A stretch of DNA of 64,000 nucleotides from Liopterus haemorrhoidalis (GCA_963971575.1 OZ020622.1:13182279-13246278), one strand, 5' to 3'. Shown: positions 47,508 through 59,930, counted from the first letter of the stretch. Notes: a model not told the origin generated them from the sequence alone. Made by a program: numbers and translations.

Positions 47508-48312
47508 TTCTACTGACGTTTATTTCGCGTAATAGTTAGTTAATTTCTCGCAATGGAACGCATTGGACCATTGTTGAGATTTCTTTTGTTAGGAAGAATC
47601 GAAAGAGCTATACAAAATGCAATATACAATAACATTGAAGACATAAAAGATGTATTTAAAAATATTAGGTTGGTGCATATTCTGAAGTTATTTATTTTAT
47701 TTATTTATTTATTTTACATCGGCCTATTTCTGCAACGAGGCTAATCGCCGATACCAGGGGGCAAGCTCCTACACCTGGATGAGGGGTGAATGATTGTGAA
47801 ATGAGAGTAATGTAAACATATTATTCTCGCCCGAATAATATCACCGACGGAGAATCGAACTACGGATTGCACAATCTGTTTTCACCAGTCAAAACTGCAC
47901 GACTTTATGCGCTCTACCACTCCGTTGGCTATACTCTGAAGTTAAATTGCAGATTTTTTTGAAAATATATTTTTATTATTTACTAAGGGGGGTACCCGTG
48001 CTTCGCTACGGCATTTCACTACTTTAATTCCAAGAAAGTAGAACATATAAAACATATAATATATAAAATAGTAGATATAGTAATTTTAATTACTGTTACC
48101 GTTAAGCAGTGGCGAAGAAACAACTAACCGGCCATCTCTTGACAATTTCCGCAACTCTCAAAATATTTGCATTTCGGGCTTCTGTTCACGCTGTGATAAC
48201 TCCGTTATTATTATCTTTGTTATTATATATATTATTATCTTTGATTATTAATCAACACTATTAGTGTTAAATACATTATGGTTCTACGTGAAATGCTCTG
48301 ATTTATTATTCT
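47508..48312. mobile_element. 805-bp inserted unit, copy 1, with 39-bp target duplication
   Basis: The 39 bp aaatgaatgtcactcatttt... (47469-47507) is repeated exactly at 48313-48351. The insert is nearly identical to 52583-53389. It contains a 63-codon frame (MERIGPLLRFLLLGRIERAI...) that runs into a SINE, the SINE itself, and the Helitron-like ggtacccgtgcttcgctacg. No transposase or A-tail. Confidence 0.8.
47691..47930 (-). mobile_element. tRNA-derived SINE (second family), copy 1
   Basis: On the minus strand an A-box-like gtggtagagcgc and B-box gttcgattc are followed by a body ending in a TAAA-rich tail. Target duplications atattctgaagtta (47677) and atactctgaagtta (47931). It was already in the 805-bp unit before that unit was copied. 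Confidence 0.82.
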
Positions 48313-48506
48313 AAATGAATGTCACTCATTTTTAGAACGCACTAGTTTCACGAAAAAAATCACTACGGACAATAAAATGACTCTACGGAGTTCAAACTCG
48401 TACTGAAGCTGAATCACATGTTCACCTGCTGCCCCTCCAAGTCCCGCGTCCCAAATGTTACCAGATCAAACGCTATGTTGCCCGGTTACTTAATTTACAC
48501 ACCTCG

Positions 48507-49145
48507 TATATTATACTTCTGAATTTCATGAAGCAATTTCAGTAATATTTTATTTATCAAAAGTTAAACTCACTTCCTGACAACAATTAGGGTTGTCCTT
48601 AATTCGATTAATGAAATTATACACTTTAATGATCTAATTAAATCATTATAAATGAACAGTTGTAGTGTTAATTATATATGGTAAAACAGTATCAGTCAGA
48701 GTTTATCAATACCAAATACCAACATTTAATTTCTAATCTGTGTTCGATGTATCTATGTTCGAGTTATCGCCATATTATATTAATCCTATTTGATTCCTTA
48801 TGCTACTATGCTACTATGCTACTGTGAATATCAACATCTGTTGCGATTTGGCTGAACTTCGATCTGATTTTGATGGATATTACTATGGATATATTTTTCA
48901 ATCTAGGTGTATCTTTTATTTATTACTTTATTTAATGTGTTTTTTGGATATTGGACGTAAATTAAATAAGATATATCGATAAACATGAGAATTGGTTTAT
49001 AAGGATTATTTCATAAATAAAATTATTGATCTGTTTGGTAAGATCAATAATTTTAGATAAGGAAAGAATAATATGAGGGAGGTACTTTTGGATTATTGTA
49101 TTGAGAATTTTGTTCAGAATTATCGGATGTAAAATTATTGTAGTA
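48507..49145. other. AT-rich spacer
   Basis: No gene or repeat recognised. Confidence 0.4.
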
Positions 49146-50805
49146 GGGTAACCTGGTTAACAGTGAACCACCTTTTTTTTAAAGGCATATAGAGTGACAA
49201 CGAGTAGACATATAAATCTCAAAATGCATAGTGTGGTTGTGCAATTAATAATCTTAATATTTATATGAATTAAACTTCAATATGTCATAAGAATTAGTAG
49301 ATTTAAGATTTTTTTTTAAAAATGGCACTTTGGTTCACTGTGTACTGACACGGTACACAGTGAACCAAGGGTATGGTGAACATTGAACCAGTGTGGTACA
49401 CTGTGAACCATATATGAATTTGGCTTAAAAACATATAATAATTTCATGAAATGAACCAAAAACTTATATTTAGAATATTTTTACTATTGTTAGATATAAA
49501 TTAATACATATAATCAACAGGTAAATAAAATTATAAACAATAAATCAGACAATTCTTATAATTATAATTGCACAGTCAGGATCTCATATTTCTGAAAAAC
49601 TAAATTAAATTAATGAATGTTAATAGCAAAGTTTACTGGAAATTTGTAATGAGATTGTTGTCTTGTTGTACTACCACCACACATGATAGGCTTAGGGAGT
49701 ATATATTTAACGTCCTCTTCTTTTACGAAAGACTTATCCGGGACATCAGGCAGAGAAAACTGTTCTTGAAATTCCGGTTTTAGTCTCAAGAAACTGATAA
49801 AGTATTCCATTGACTCATTCCTAGTTTCAAGCACTTTACCGACATAATAAATTTATTATAATTTATTCTCCCTCGCTAGGAACTTTAGGCAATGGTTTAT
49901 TAATAAAATCTTCAGTCAACTCTGGACATTCGTTCTCATTTTCTTCCATCCAATCAATGTCATCATCTGCGTCTTGAAACTCTATTTCAGCCTCGTCTTC
50001 TGAGCTGAACGCTAGAATCGTCCGAACTACCTTCTTATTTTTGGCTTCATTCCTTCTTTTTGCAGTTAATCTTACATTTTCAATTTCTTTTTTTTTCCGG
50101 TGTGTCAGTAGCAATTAGACTACGGCCAAGCGATCTAGACTTTCTTTTATTTTTTCTGGGGCCTGCTCTTATTGGATCCCGGAACTCCTTAGGAGACAAA
50201 AATGAAGGTCCTGCTACTGCAAGTAGTGTAGGTGAAGAGGCAGCAGAAGTTTCTGTTATTCTAGAATGTGTAGAGCAAAGTAATGTGCTTGTTGATCTGT
50301 TTAATAAAGATTCAATAAATAAAAGATTACAGCTCAGAATCATTATGTGATCCACTTGTATACCACTATTAAAAGTAAACATGGTGCACAGTGAACCGGT
50401 TCACTGTGCACCACTTTGTTTTGGTTCACTGTGTACCAGGACGCCATTTTATTTTCAAATGACCGCACACCTAAACCCAAGCAATTGAAGTCCATGTTTT
50501 AAACGTTAAAATATTCATAAATAAGTATTAAATATAGTGGTAACAAGACCTTACTCTTTAATGTTAAAGTGACCTAGTAATAAACAAGAATATACCTACC
50601 TAAAAATTAAAATCCACGATACTAATTCACAAAAAACTTCCACACACATCTACACGAGGGTGCATACTACAGCGGACTGATTTGTTACTAATGTTTTGAG
50701 AACACAAATATGTACTGATAAGAACGATCTTCTAGCATACACAGATCTTCGTATATGTATGGTGGTTCACTGTGTACCACTGGTTCACTGTTCACCAGGT
50801 TACCC
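49146..50805 (-). mobile_element. Pogo-like transposon with repeated ggttcactgtgtacc motifs
   Basis: 1660 bp; TIR gggtaacctggttaacagtg / (inverted) gggtaacctggtgaacagtg, TA on both sides. Subterminal copies of ggttcactgtgtacc in both orientations lie at 49330-49410, 50385-50440 and 50760-50795; such motifs are usually transposase-binding sites. Confidence 0.8.
49610..50382 (-). pseudogene. Pogo-like transposase C-terminus, broken
   Basis: Minus-strand frames give FLSPKEFRDPIRAGPRKNKR then SLGRSLIATDTPEK, and after a shift KKEIENVRLTAKRRNEAKNK, acidic SSEDEAEIEFQDADDDIDW, and VKEEDVKYILPKPI. The PRKNKRKxR...TDTPEK block is typical of the C-terminal tail of insect pogo/jerky-type transposases. 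The helix-turn-helix and DDE domains are absent. Confidence 0.65.
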
Positions 50806-51372
50806 TATACCATTCTATATTTATCGCATTGAATCTGTACCCATTGATGCGCACTACGTCTATTTTTGTAAGTTGACAGAATTCAAATAATTGTACTTAA
50901 CCTAGAATGGACAAATAGTTTACCAATTTTTGAAGACAATATTTTGATATTCTGATAATATTAATCTTTGTCCCAAATCACTAAATATCCTGGATTCGCA
51001 AAGCCGTACCGTTTTCTGTTCTAATTTATTACATTTGAAATTGAAGGGAATTATTATTTTATTTATTTTTTGGTATTATTATTTTTGTCTATAAAACTAC
51101 GATTTTTGTTTGTCAAAAAATATTATTGTTATCATTATTATCTTTACCCAACTTAATAATAAATGAGAAGTATAGAAATTGTAATCAAGAGTAGTTTGTG
51201 GACAAGAAATGTTAAAAAAAAAATCTACAAACTTAATCCAAAAAAAAATTCAAATAATTCCCCCGGTACTTTTTTCCCGGATTGGAATGTTTAATGGTCA
51301 CCTTAGATAAGTCACTAGTTAAGTATATTTGGATAATAAGATGTTGAATAAATCCAAACGTATATATAAATG
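50806..51372. other. AT-rich spacer
   Basis: Nothing recognised. Confidence 0.4.
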
Positions 51373-51897
51373 CAGGGCTTCGAACCGGAATTGAACCGAA
51401 AACCGAAAACCGAAAAAAACTGTTATTTTTATCGGAACGAAACCAGAAATGAACCGAAAAAAAAAATATCGGTTTATTTCGGTTCAGATAATGTTTATGT
51501 TAATGTTTTGGAGGGAACCAAAATATAAAATACATTTTATTTAAGATTTTTTTTAAACTGATGAGCAGAAAAAATCGTAATTTTTTAACTGATAAGTAAA
51601 ACAAAATATCCGCTTCTATTACTTGAGGGGGGGCACGCCCAGACCCCCCCCCTGGCAGCGGTCTTGGTATTATTGGATTATTACAAAATAAGTAATAAAA
51701 TGTTTTCCTAAATTATAGTAGAAAATAAATTTCTAATACAAATAAAAGCATTTAAAAATTTATCACTCAGAACTGAACCGAAAACAGAAAACCGAAAAAA
51801 ACGTTATTTTTGCCGGAACGAAAACTGGAATCGAACTGATATATATTTTTTTAATTGAACCGGAACAAAAACCGAAAAATAACGATTCGAAGCCCTG
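51373..51897. mobile_element. hAT MITE, copy 2
   Basis: TIR cagggcttcgaaccgg / ttcgaagccctg with 8-bp duplication tataaatg on both sides. Tandem ccgaaaaccgaaaa units and the same central g-rich stretch as the copy at 12486, inverted. Confidence 0.87.
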
Positions 51898-52582
51898 TAT
51901 AAATGTCCTAAGAATGTGAACAGCTAAATCTAATTTATTTTAAACGAAATAAGAAAAAATATTGCTAAAGTTGATACTAAATAACCTCGAAATATGTTTG
52001 ACAGATGAACAATTGTTCGCTACGGTCACATGAATTTGCGCATCTCATGCTGCGCTATTATTGGTTCATTCTTTCCAATATTTTAGGTCGAGACAATAAA
52101 AATTGGTTGGTTTTCAGTATCGTACAAGATTTCGTACGAAAATTTTTTGGTATTATTATTTTTGTCTATAAAACTATGATTTTTCTTTATCAAAAAATAT
52201 TATTCTTGTCATTATTATCGTTATAAAATTAAAGAAAATAAAAACATATTTAAGACCACGTGGCTTTCATTTCTGTGGTCTAGAAGCAGACAACTTACCT
52301 TCTCTGCCTCTTATACGCCTAACTAGGAATTGGGATCATATTATTTATTTTATACATTAACTTACATTCCTGTTAATCCTAAAAATTTTCCGATTTTTCA
52401 ATTTTTAGAAATAAATTTCTATGAAATATCGATTAAAATATCTGTAAAGTCAGTAAATTTCAATTATAGCATGAAGTGATGCAGAAAACAAGACTCTCAA
52501 GAAAAAATTAATAAAAATCTGTGACAATACTTTTACTGGAGCGTATGATTGCGGACCGAAACTAATGGAAGAAAGAGCACCA
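51898..52582. other. AT-rich spacer
   Basis: Nothing recognised. Confidence 0.4.
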
Positions 52583-53389
52583 TCTACTGACTATTTCGCG
52601 TAATAGTTAGATAATTTCTCGCAATGGAACGCATTGGACCATTGTTGAGATTTCTTTTGTTAGGAAGAATCGAAAGAGCTATACAAAATGCAATATACAA
52701 TAACATTGAAGACATAAAAGATGTATTTAAAAATATTAGGTTGGTGCATATTCTGAAGTTATTTATTTTATTTATTTATTTATTTTACATCGGCCTATTT
52801 CTGCAACGAGGCTAATCGCCGATACCAGGGGGCAAGCTCCTACACCTGGATGAGGGGTGAATGATTGTGAAATGAAAGTAATGTAAACATATTATTCTCG
52901 CCCGAATAATATCACCGACGGAGAATCGAACTACGGATTGCACAATCCAGACTGTTTTCACCAGTCAAAACTGCACGACTTTATGCGCTCTACCACTCCG
53001 TTGGCTATACTCTGAAGTTAAATTGCAGATTTTTTTGAAAATATATTTTTATTATTTACTAAGGGGGGTACCCGTGCTTCGCTACGGCATTTCACTACTT
53101 TAATTCCAAGAAAGTAGAACATATAAAACATATAATATATAAAATAGTAGATATAGTAATTTTAATTACTGTTACCGTTAAGCAGTGGCGAAGAAACAAC
53201 TAACCGGCCATCTCTTGACAATTTCCGCCACTCTCAAAATATTTGCATTTCGGGCTTCTGTTCACGCTGTGATAACTCCGTTATTATTATCTTTGTTATT
53301 ATATATATTATTATCTTTGATTATTAATCAACACTATTAGTGTTAAATACATTATGGTTCTACGTGAAATGCTCTGATTTATTATTCTA
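52583..53389. repeat. 805-bp unit, copy 2
   Basis: Nearly identical to 47508-48312, about 5.07 kb downstream in the same orientation. No flanking target duplication is visible here, so this may be the donor or a decayed locus. Confidence 0.85.
52762..53006 (-). mobile_element. tRNA-derived SINE (second family), copy 2
   Basis: Same insertion site and target duplications as the copy at 47691. It carries five extra bases (ccagactg versus ctg). Confidence 0.82.
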
Positions 53390-53668
53390 TATTAATTGAT
53401 ACATCACTTAAAAACTCCGATGTTTCGCACCCACAAAGTTTATAATACAAAAACTATTACGTTTAAAAACAGATAATTGCCCAATACACGATATCGGTGC
53501 ATGATAAGTATATGCTCTCACGGGATTTTTTTAGATCTAGTTAAGATCTACATTTTTGTCTACATTATGGTATTATATCTCTTAAGGTTTAGCCAATGTT
53601 ATCAATTCAAACTGCACGGAGAGTACGAAACTGATGGTTTACCCCCATAACGCCCCCTAGGGGCAAGA

Positions 53669-53835
53669 TTATTAAAATATAAGGCTGTGTCGTAACTTGT
53701 AGTGGTGGGGGTAAATAGAGAGGTTACGCGTCATCCGTATGCTAACGCGACGTCATTCTTTGTTTATCTTAAATGTTACACATAAAGTTTGTTTTTTTGG
53801 CTATAAATATAAAAATATCGTATAATTTTTTTGAG
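53669..53835. repeat. Direct repeat flanking an I-like remnant, left copy
   Basis: About 170 bp (caagattattaaaatataag ... tatcgtataatttttt), repeated with about 15% divergence at 55118-55300. Confidence 0.75.
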
Positions 53836-55117
53836 TACTCTGTCGCCACCTAAAGCAACTGACAGGTCATAGCACAGGCCTAACCTCTCCCTGACTAGAG
53901 ATGGGAATTTCGGCTCAGTTTGCGGAACCGGATCAGTGGAGGTCGTTCAGTTTGTTGAGCCGGTTCATTGATCCGGCTCAGTGATCCGGTTAAGTAAACA
54001 TGTTTCCAAAACACAGGACGGTCGTTAGTTCGTAGGTAGAACGTCGCTTAGTGCCGACTCTTGCTTAGAGCCGGTTCTTGTAAACATGATCCCGAGACAC
54101 AGGTCGGTCAGTCGTTCGGTCGTAGGTAGAACGTCGCTTAGAGCCGGCTCTTGCTTAGACCCGGTCAGTTGTCGGTCGTTCGCTCGTAGGTAGACTTCGC
54201 TTAGAGCCGGCTCTTGCTTAGACCCGGTCAGTTGTCGGTCGTTCGCTCGTAGGTAGAACGTCGCTTAGCCCCGGTTCTTATCTAACATTTTTGAAACAAA
54301 CAATTCACTTTATGTAGTTACTTTATTTTAAACCAGATGTGTTAAGTTTATGGCGATGTTTATTGCCCTTATAAATCGGACATCTGGGATTTGGGCAATA
54401 TTTTTAATATTTTTATATAGTATGGTTGTAAGAAAATACAGACTAAGCCGATTAGTTTCAAATAAACTGCCCTACAAATTGATGACAAAATACACTTTAT
54501 GATAATACATTACAAGCCAAGTTCTCGCGAAGTTCAACATGACATCGACCCAGATCCGGATCACTCCGGTCACTGTTCACAATCGCCCGACCTATCGTAT
54601 TCTTGAAACTATACAATGAGCCGTGAGCCGGCTCATTTCAATTTGGTGAACCGTGTCACTTCGGTCAGTGTACTGAGCCGGCTCAGTGAGCCGGTTCGTT
54701 CATGAATGACCCATCTCTATCCCTGACAGCCTCAAACTGCACACACTGAGTTCAAATGTGTAATAGAGACAAATCTGTGTTACGTGTCCCAAAAATAGGA
54801 TCCTCCTCACCTCAAAGGAGGTGTCCATGGATCCAACAACAGTGACCTGTAAGAAGGTGTGTGATGGCGGTTTCCTCCCTGCGGTTAATCCTGCAGGAAG
54901 AACCCCACGGTTTAACGTCTTCCTTAATATCTCAACTTTACATTTTGTATGCTGTTCCACTCATATTGCCATTTGGCTAACACTAGATGTTTCAATTGAC
55001 TCATCTGGAAATTTGAAACTTACATCAATCATACATTTGTGGGCAAAAGCCGCCTTGCAGCTACATCAGCCGCTTTATTACCTTTAATACCAACATGTCT
55101 CGGTATCCAAAACAGCT
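53836..55117 (-). pseudogene. I-like retrotransposon RNase H/C-terminal remnant with hAT inside
   Basis: The minus strand from 55117 reads LFWIPRHVGIKGNKAADVAA, the last RNase H block (PxHxGIxGNxxAD). It is followed by broken frames with LLAKWQYEWN-like sequence, FGTRNTDLSLLHI and, beyond the hAT, LCYDLSVALGGDRVL. Numerous stops. Confidence 0.65.
53896..54719. mobile_element. hAT-type non-autonomous element with internal tandem repeats
   Basis: TIR tagagatggg / cccatctcta with exact 8-bp duplication tccctgac (53888 and 54720). The interior has gagccggctca repeats near both ends and about three to four ~66-bp tandem units (cgtaggtagaacgtcgctta gagccgg...) at 54010-54275. No ORF. Confidence 0.85.
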
Positions 55118-55300
55118 CTACTCTCAAGATTATTAAAGTATAAGGTTGCCTCGTAACTTGTAGTGGTGGGGGCAAATACAGAAGCTACGCGTTATCCGTA
55201 TGCTAACGGGACGTCAGTCTTTTTTTATCGTATATGTTATATACACGTGAAGTTTGATTTTTTGCTATAAATATCAAAATATCGCATAATTTTTTGATTT
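55118..55300. repeat. Direct repeat flanking an I-like remnant, right copy
   Basis: See the copy at 53669; same orientation. Confidence 0.75.
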
Positions 55301-56905
55301 TCTATTTGTTTTAATTTCTTTTTTCTTCGAAATTAATGTTTCTTCGTTCTAAATAAATTTCTTTACTTTAATTTATTTTCTTACATTAATTTTTGATGTG
55401 AAGAGAATAATAAGTGAAATATTTCAATATTTTAGTTTTAGGGTATCCCGCCATAACTACCCTAATATTCATCAAGCTGAAAAGATGAACATAACAAATT
55501 GGATTTTTATTGTATAGTTTTTTCTGTTAAGATAGTACCAGTTTTAACCCAGAAATACCCACTAAGAGAGAAAATTTTGAGATACCATGCCTATATTTGA
55601 TCCTGGTTCTACTCTATTTTACCAAATTTCGTTAAAATACGTCCAGCCGTTTTTAAAAACAGATATAACCTCAAATTTGATTAGTTACTATATTATTATA
55701 GCAATGTGTTTTTCTATTTTTATTTAAATATACCTAAAATTATATTTGTCTCCGATTTTATTGTTATTTATTAACTGTAATACAAATACCCATCACCTTA
55801 AATTTCATATACATAAATCAGTATAAAATTTCCTTAAGTTTTTATTTTTTAATTTATTCAGTAGAACTGTCTTAAAATAAATATCTATTATGAAAAGAGT
55901 CAGTAAAAATATTTAAAAACGTGCGACATCTATATTAATTCTGTCTGCTAGTTTGAACTACGTATACGTGTGATGTATTCCCTCTCACGCTCTGATTGGT
56001 CAGAAGTTAAGAGACAACCTTTACATTAATAATCTTACAGCCAGGCACATAATAACCAACTGTGCTACAGTCAATCCCATGTCCGTGTGTTCCTTTTTAC
56101 GAAAAAATAATTATAATCCATATTTCCTGATTGAGCAGTAAAATAAAAATGTAAGAACTAAATTTCTTTAAATGTAGTTAATAAATTCTTATTTACTGAT
56201 CATTAAGATTGTCTTTTATAAATATAAAATGTAAAGCTTTAACTAATGAACTGTTAGTTAAGATCAAATTTCTTGGAAAAGCTTCTTTCAATCTTTGTTC
56301 GATATTCTTTTTATTTTATAATCAACTTCATCTTGAAATTTTTCGCTTATGAAGAAATCCTGTTAAAAGTGCAGCAAAAAGATCGACAATGAATCTAATG
56401 AAAAGTTTTTTTTTACCTTAAAAGTATGGGGTTTGGTGACGAACTTTTCAATTTTATAATTTAAATTGAAAAGTTTTTTTTTACTCGATTTTCTTTGTTG
56501 GTAAACTCCGGAACAACGTTTGAACAAAGTTAATATTTTAGTTTAGACAGAAGCTGAAGTAGAATTTTGCTGTGTATTTCTGTTCGACAGTTTGGATTTG
56601 TTTTGTAGTTTAGTACCTCGTCACTATTCTAAGACATTTCGATAATGTAATATGTATTAGTTTTCTTTTGTTTCTCAACTGCACTTTCTTTGCATAATAT
56701 TACGATTGTACTGTTTCTTGAAATCGTTCTACTTTCAAGTTTCAGCGAATTAATTTCAGTTTCAATAGTATAACGGCGACATTTAGTTTTAGTAAGTGTT
56801 ACAGTTTATGTGAATATGTTTCAGAACGTTTTCAGAACGCTTCGGCTAAAATAGGGGGGAAATTTTAATAAAAAAATAACACATGTACACTGAGCGTTAA
56901 GATAT
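55301..56905. other. Unassigned AT-rich DNA
   Basis: 1.6 kb with no supported gene, termini or repeat. An aaaagttttttttta phrase recurs at 56400 and 56467. Confidence 0.4.
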
Positions 56906-57582
56906 TGTCACGTGGGTGGTTTGATTGAGACACAACACCTGGTTTCAACATAACAAATTTATTAAACATTTATCAAAATTACAATAGAATGTTTGAATTG
57001 GTCCATTGAGTTGGGGAAGTCTTCGGTCCACCCTGTGTTGGCCAGGATCGTCTTGGACCTATCTCCGAGGCGGGGGCTACCCATCCGGGAGTAGAGGAGC
57101 CTGGAGAAGTCTTCTCCCACTCACATGGTCACTACTTGCTTGGCTTCACCCTCGATACAAGAATCTGGCGTCAGTGTCTTGGTCGTCACCTTGTGGACTA
57201 ATACGTGCAGCGGAGTTGGCTATGTTCCACTACCTCCATATTCTGTTTCATCCAATCTTTTTGTAACGAAAATTTAACCCAGTTCCAATATTCATTCGTC
57301 ATGACAAATATTTCCTCATTACGAAAGTGCAGTGTCTGTATTTTGTAATCAGGCCACATACGTCAGACGCTGACGAATAGTTTTTAATCAGACACCTGAC
57401 CGTCACAATGTCTAGTGGCCGGTTGCTAAAGCAAGAATTATCCCTAACTCGAGTTAAAATCATTTGATTTTGTATGTTGTAGCATACAAAAACAAATGAT
57501 TTTAACTCGAGTTAGAGAAAACTCTTACGTTAGCAACCCGCCATTAATGTCGTAATCCTGACCTAGGATTACCTATGTGACA
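56906..57582. mobile_element. Probable solo LTR
   Basis: It starts tgtcacgtgggtgg and ends acctatgtgaca, giving terminal tgtcac/gtgaca. The flanks share atat. It is GC-richer than its surroundings, and no internal gag/pol follows. The 86-codon frame at 57006 lies in it and is not a gene. A second LTR was not found. Confidence 0.55.
57413..57545. repeat. Short foldback element within the LTR
   Basis: Arms of about 60 bp from tggccggttgcta and its inverse tagcaacccgcca. The inner ctaactcgagttaaaatcat part is perfectly paired and the loop is about 6 nt. A transcript would fold into a pre-miRNA-like hairpin. Confidence 0.8.
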
Positions 57583-58679
57583 ATATGACCGAAAAGGTTA
57601 ACGGGTTTATTCTCTAAACAAGATGTTAAAACCTTAACGTCAAAAACTGACGTTAATTTTAAATGTTAATGCTATTCGCTAAGTATATTTGTATTAAAAT
57701 TTTAACGCAGATAGCCTTCTACAATAAGCGCCTACCAAAACGGTGGCTTTAAAAGTTAACGCTGGTGTTTAGTTTGCAAAAATGGCTAATCCTAGTAAAT
57801 GCCATGTTATTATGTGGGGGAATTTCTACGATCGGTCGAAACGTCACGGTTAGCTGAATGAATTTAAATATTTTCATTATACTTCATAGTACTTACTTTG
57901 AAACCCTTCCACATAGTGGGTTCCAAGACTAGCGAGCGGAATCAAGTCTGAAACCCTAAAGGTGCGCCGGTCGGTTGCTTAGATTCTATATAACAAGGTT
58001 GTTTGAATTAAAGTCTGCATTTTACTTAATCTACCTTTAATGTTTAGTTAAGACTGAAATTATTAATTACACTAGAACTTACAATTATGATGCTGGCTAC
58101 GAAATCCCATGAAAGATACTAAACACAAAACCTCCAAATCACCGTTTTACCTCACAAGCCGTTAAACACCTCACAACACTCAGTGTTTAACGCGTTATCG
58201 AGGTTCGTTAAATTCATCAAAACTGTCCTCAACCCTTCCAGACTACTTCTGGTTCACTAAGAACTACATGATACCGGGTTTCTCAACCAAAAATGCTTGG
58301 GAAGTTCGTCCGACTCCGGTGGTGGTTTACTCACAACTCCCTGTTTCTCACAAGATTTTCCCAGCCCTTTTCTTAAAACTAATAATTTGATCTCTGAACC
58401 ACATTTTTTGTGGTTGTAAAAATAATCAGCTCTCCAATTTACAACAAAAACCTTTTAACTTATCTTAAAGACTCATATTTCTTTCCCCAATAATTCACAG
58501 CCCCAAATAATTAATTTTGACTCTAATTATCTACGAAGTCCATAACACTTAAAATATATGGTCGCATATCAGCGTCTGTGTAAACATTCGACCATGTACT
58601 TGAGATAAACGGTGACAACATTTTAAACAAATCATATAATATACGACCGTAAATTCTACCCTTATCTCTCAACACCGGC
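57583..58679. other. Unassigned sequence
   Basis: No coding or repeat signature that I can support. Confidence 0.4.
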
Positions 58680-59460
58680 ATACATTATACTGGAAGAAAC
58701 GAAAATGAAGAAAATAAAAATAGAGGCAGTCAGAAAAGCCATAAAATATGAACAGAATATAATTAAATACCCGGAAAAGGAAATTCTTTATTAATGCTGG
58801 AGGGAAATGGAAAAACGGAATCAACAAGGAAAGCCACTTTCAAGATGGGAAAAGGAAAGGAAGGAAATATATGAATATCGTGGCTACTCAACAACAGCGG
58901 TAAGAGTACAGAGAATGAATGGCGAAGAAATGGGGCACGAAGTAACAGAGCGAATATCGACATACAACAAACGGAGCAAGATACAAAAATAAGAGAATCA
59001 AGATATAACAGCAAATATGAAAAGACCTGGACGCTGAGAAAACCACAGTATTTGACAAAAAAATGCAGTAGAGAGAAGAAAAAAGTAATAGCGAGATTTA
59101 GATGTGGAAATGAGGAGAGGGGCAATAATTTTTGGATGAAAGAGAAAGAAAGAACATCTAGAATGTGCAGGGAAGGTAAGGAGACAATGGAACATTTGTT
59201 GAAAGAATGTGAAGAAATACGACACAGAACGGAAACGAGAAAGGAAATTTTATATGAAACAGGAAGGGGGTATGAATGGATGAAAGAAGTGAAAAACAGA
59301 ATGGAGGAAATTAAGGAAAGGAGTCAACGAAGATATTAATTAAAGGAGAAGGAGGGTAGATTTTAAGCCGAAATGCGAAAATTATAATTATTATTAAGTA
59401 AAAGGTAATTAGTGTAAGATAAAATGTAGTAAATAATATTTAATAATAAAAATACTCAAA
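58680..59460 (+). pseudogene. Non-LTR retrotransposon C-terminus
   Basis: + frames read MEKRNQQGKPLSRWEKERKE and IYEYRGYSTTAVRVQ, then after shifts RIKESRYNSKYEKTW, VIARFRCGNEERGNNFWMKE and CREGKETMEHLLKECEEIRH. The last is the degenerate C-terminal CxxC...H...C zinc-knuckle seen in several insect non-LTR elements. A TAA-repeat-like 3' tail ends near 59450. Clade not resolved. Confidence 0.65.
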
Positions 59461-59930
59461 ATTATAATCCATTGAAAGTGGACGTTCCAGCTGTGTCAAG
59501 CTGCTTAGAAATACGAGTTGGGCTTATAAAATAAGCAATGCTGAACAGCCTGTTAAGAAACTGATGCGCTCTACCTTAAGATGACAGTATTGACGTCTCT
59601 GCCAATTGGTATAAAAGTGACATAAAATCGTTCGGCAGGCCGGCGTAACCCCTCGGGCCACCGGTTGTTGATCCCTGGCCTAGAGTAAAAAAAATCAAAG
59701 TTCAACCGACGACAGTTACTAAAAAGGCTAATTGTGGATAAATACAAGAGAGAGTATCCAAACTGGAATAGAACAAGAAAGAGTATCCAAACTGAACGTC
59801 CATTTAATGAAGAAAATAATGAGAAAACTGAAAAATCCCTTTTAGTACTAAATCCGATGATGCGTTAAACAATTACAACAGCAAATATCTAACAAATTTC
59901 TGATTTAAATTTCCCGCTACTAAATAACTT
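59461..59930. other. Spacer with a hAT-like end
   Basis: 59640-59690 (ggccaccggttgttgatccc tggcctag) resembles an inverted hAT terminus. Otherwise nothing. Confidence 0.35.

Larger units (their letters stand above)
46772..48506 (-). pseudogene. Mariner M-a, split by an 805-bp insertion
   Basis: TIRs cgatgtgtgtaaatttagta (46772) and, inverted, cgaggtgtgtaaattaagta (48506); the right side is TA and the left side CA. The minus strand has SRSERPSSLRTDENIDRFRD, MIEEVLNLTHTSVQQILTNE, then a deletion and ASKNIPVAPQPPYSTDLSPC. The third-Asp block reads STD rather than SPD. The 5' UTR is interrupted at 47507 by the inserted unit and resumes at 48313. Confidence 0.82.

Noticed and set aside
47553..47744. 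63-codon frame MERIGPLL..., identical in two places (also 52624)
   Set aside because: Its second half is the A-rich tail of a SINE, and identity reflects the duplicated 805-bp unit. Its first half could be a remnant, but nothing supports a gene.
57006..57266. 86-codon Trp/Arg-rich frame
   Set aside because: Lies inside a likely LTR, with no homology recognised and no continuation.
58763..59225. Minus-strand Phe/Ser-rich frames of up to 120 codons
   Set aside because: Shadow of Lys/Glu-rich retrotransposon C-terminal coding on the + strand.
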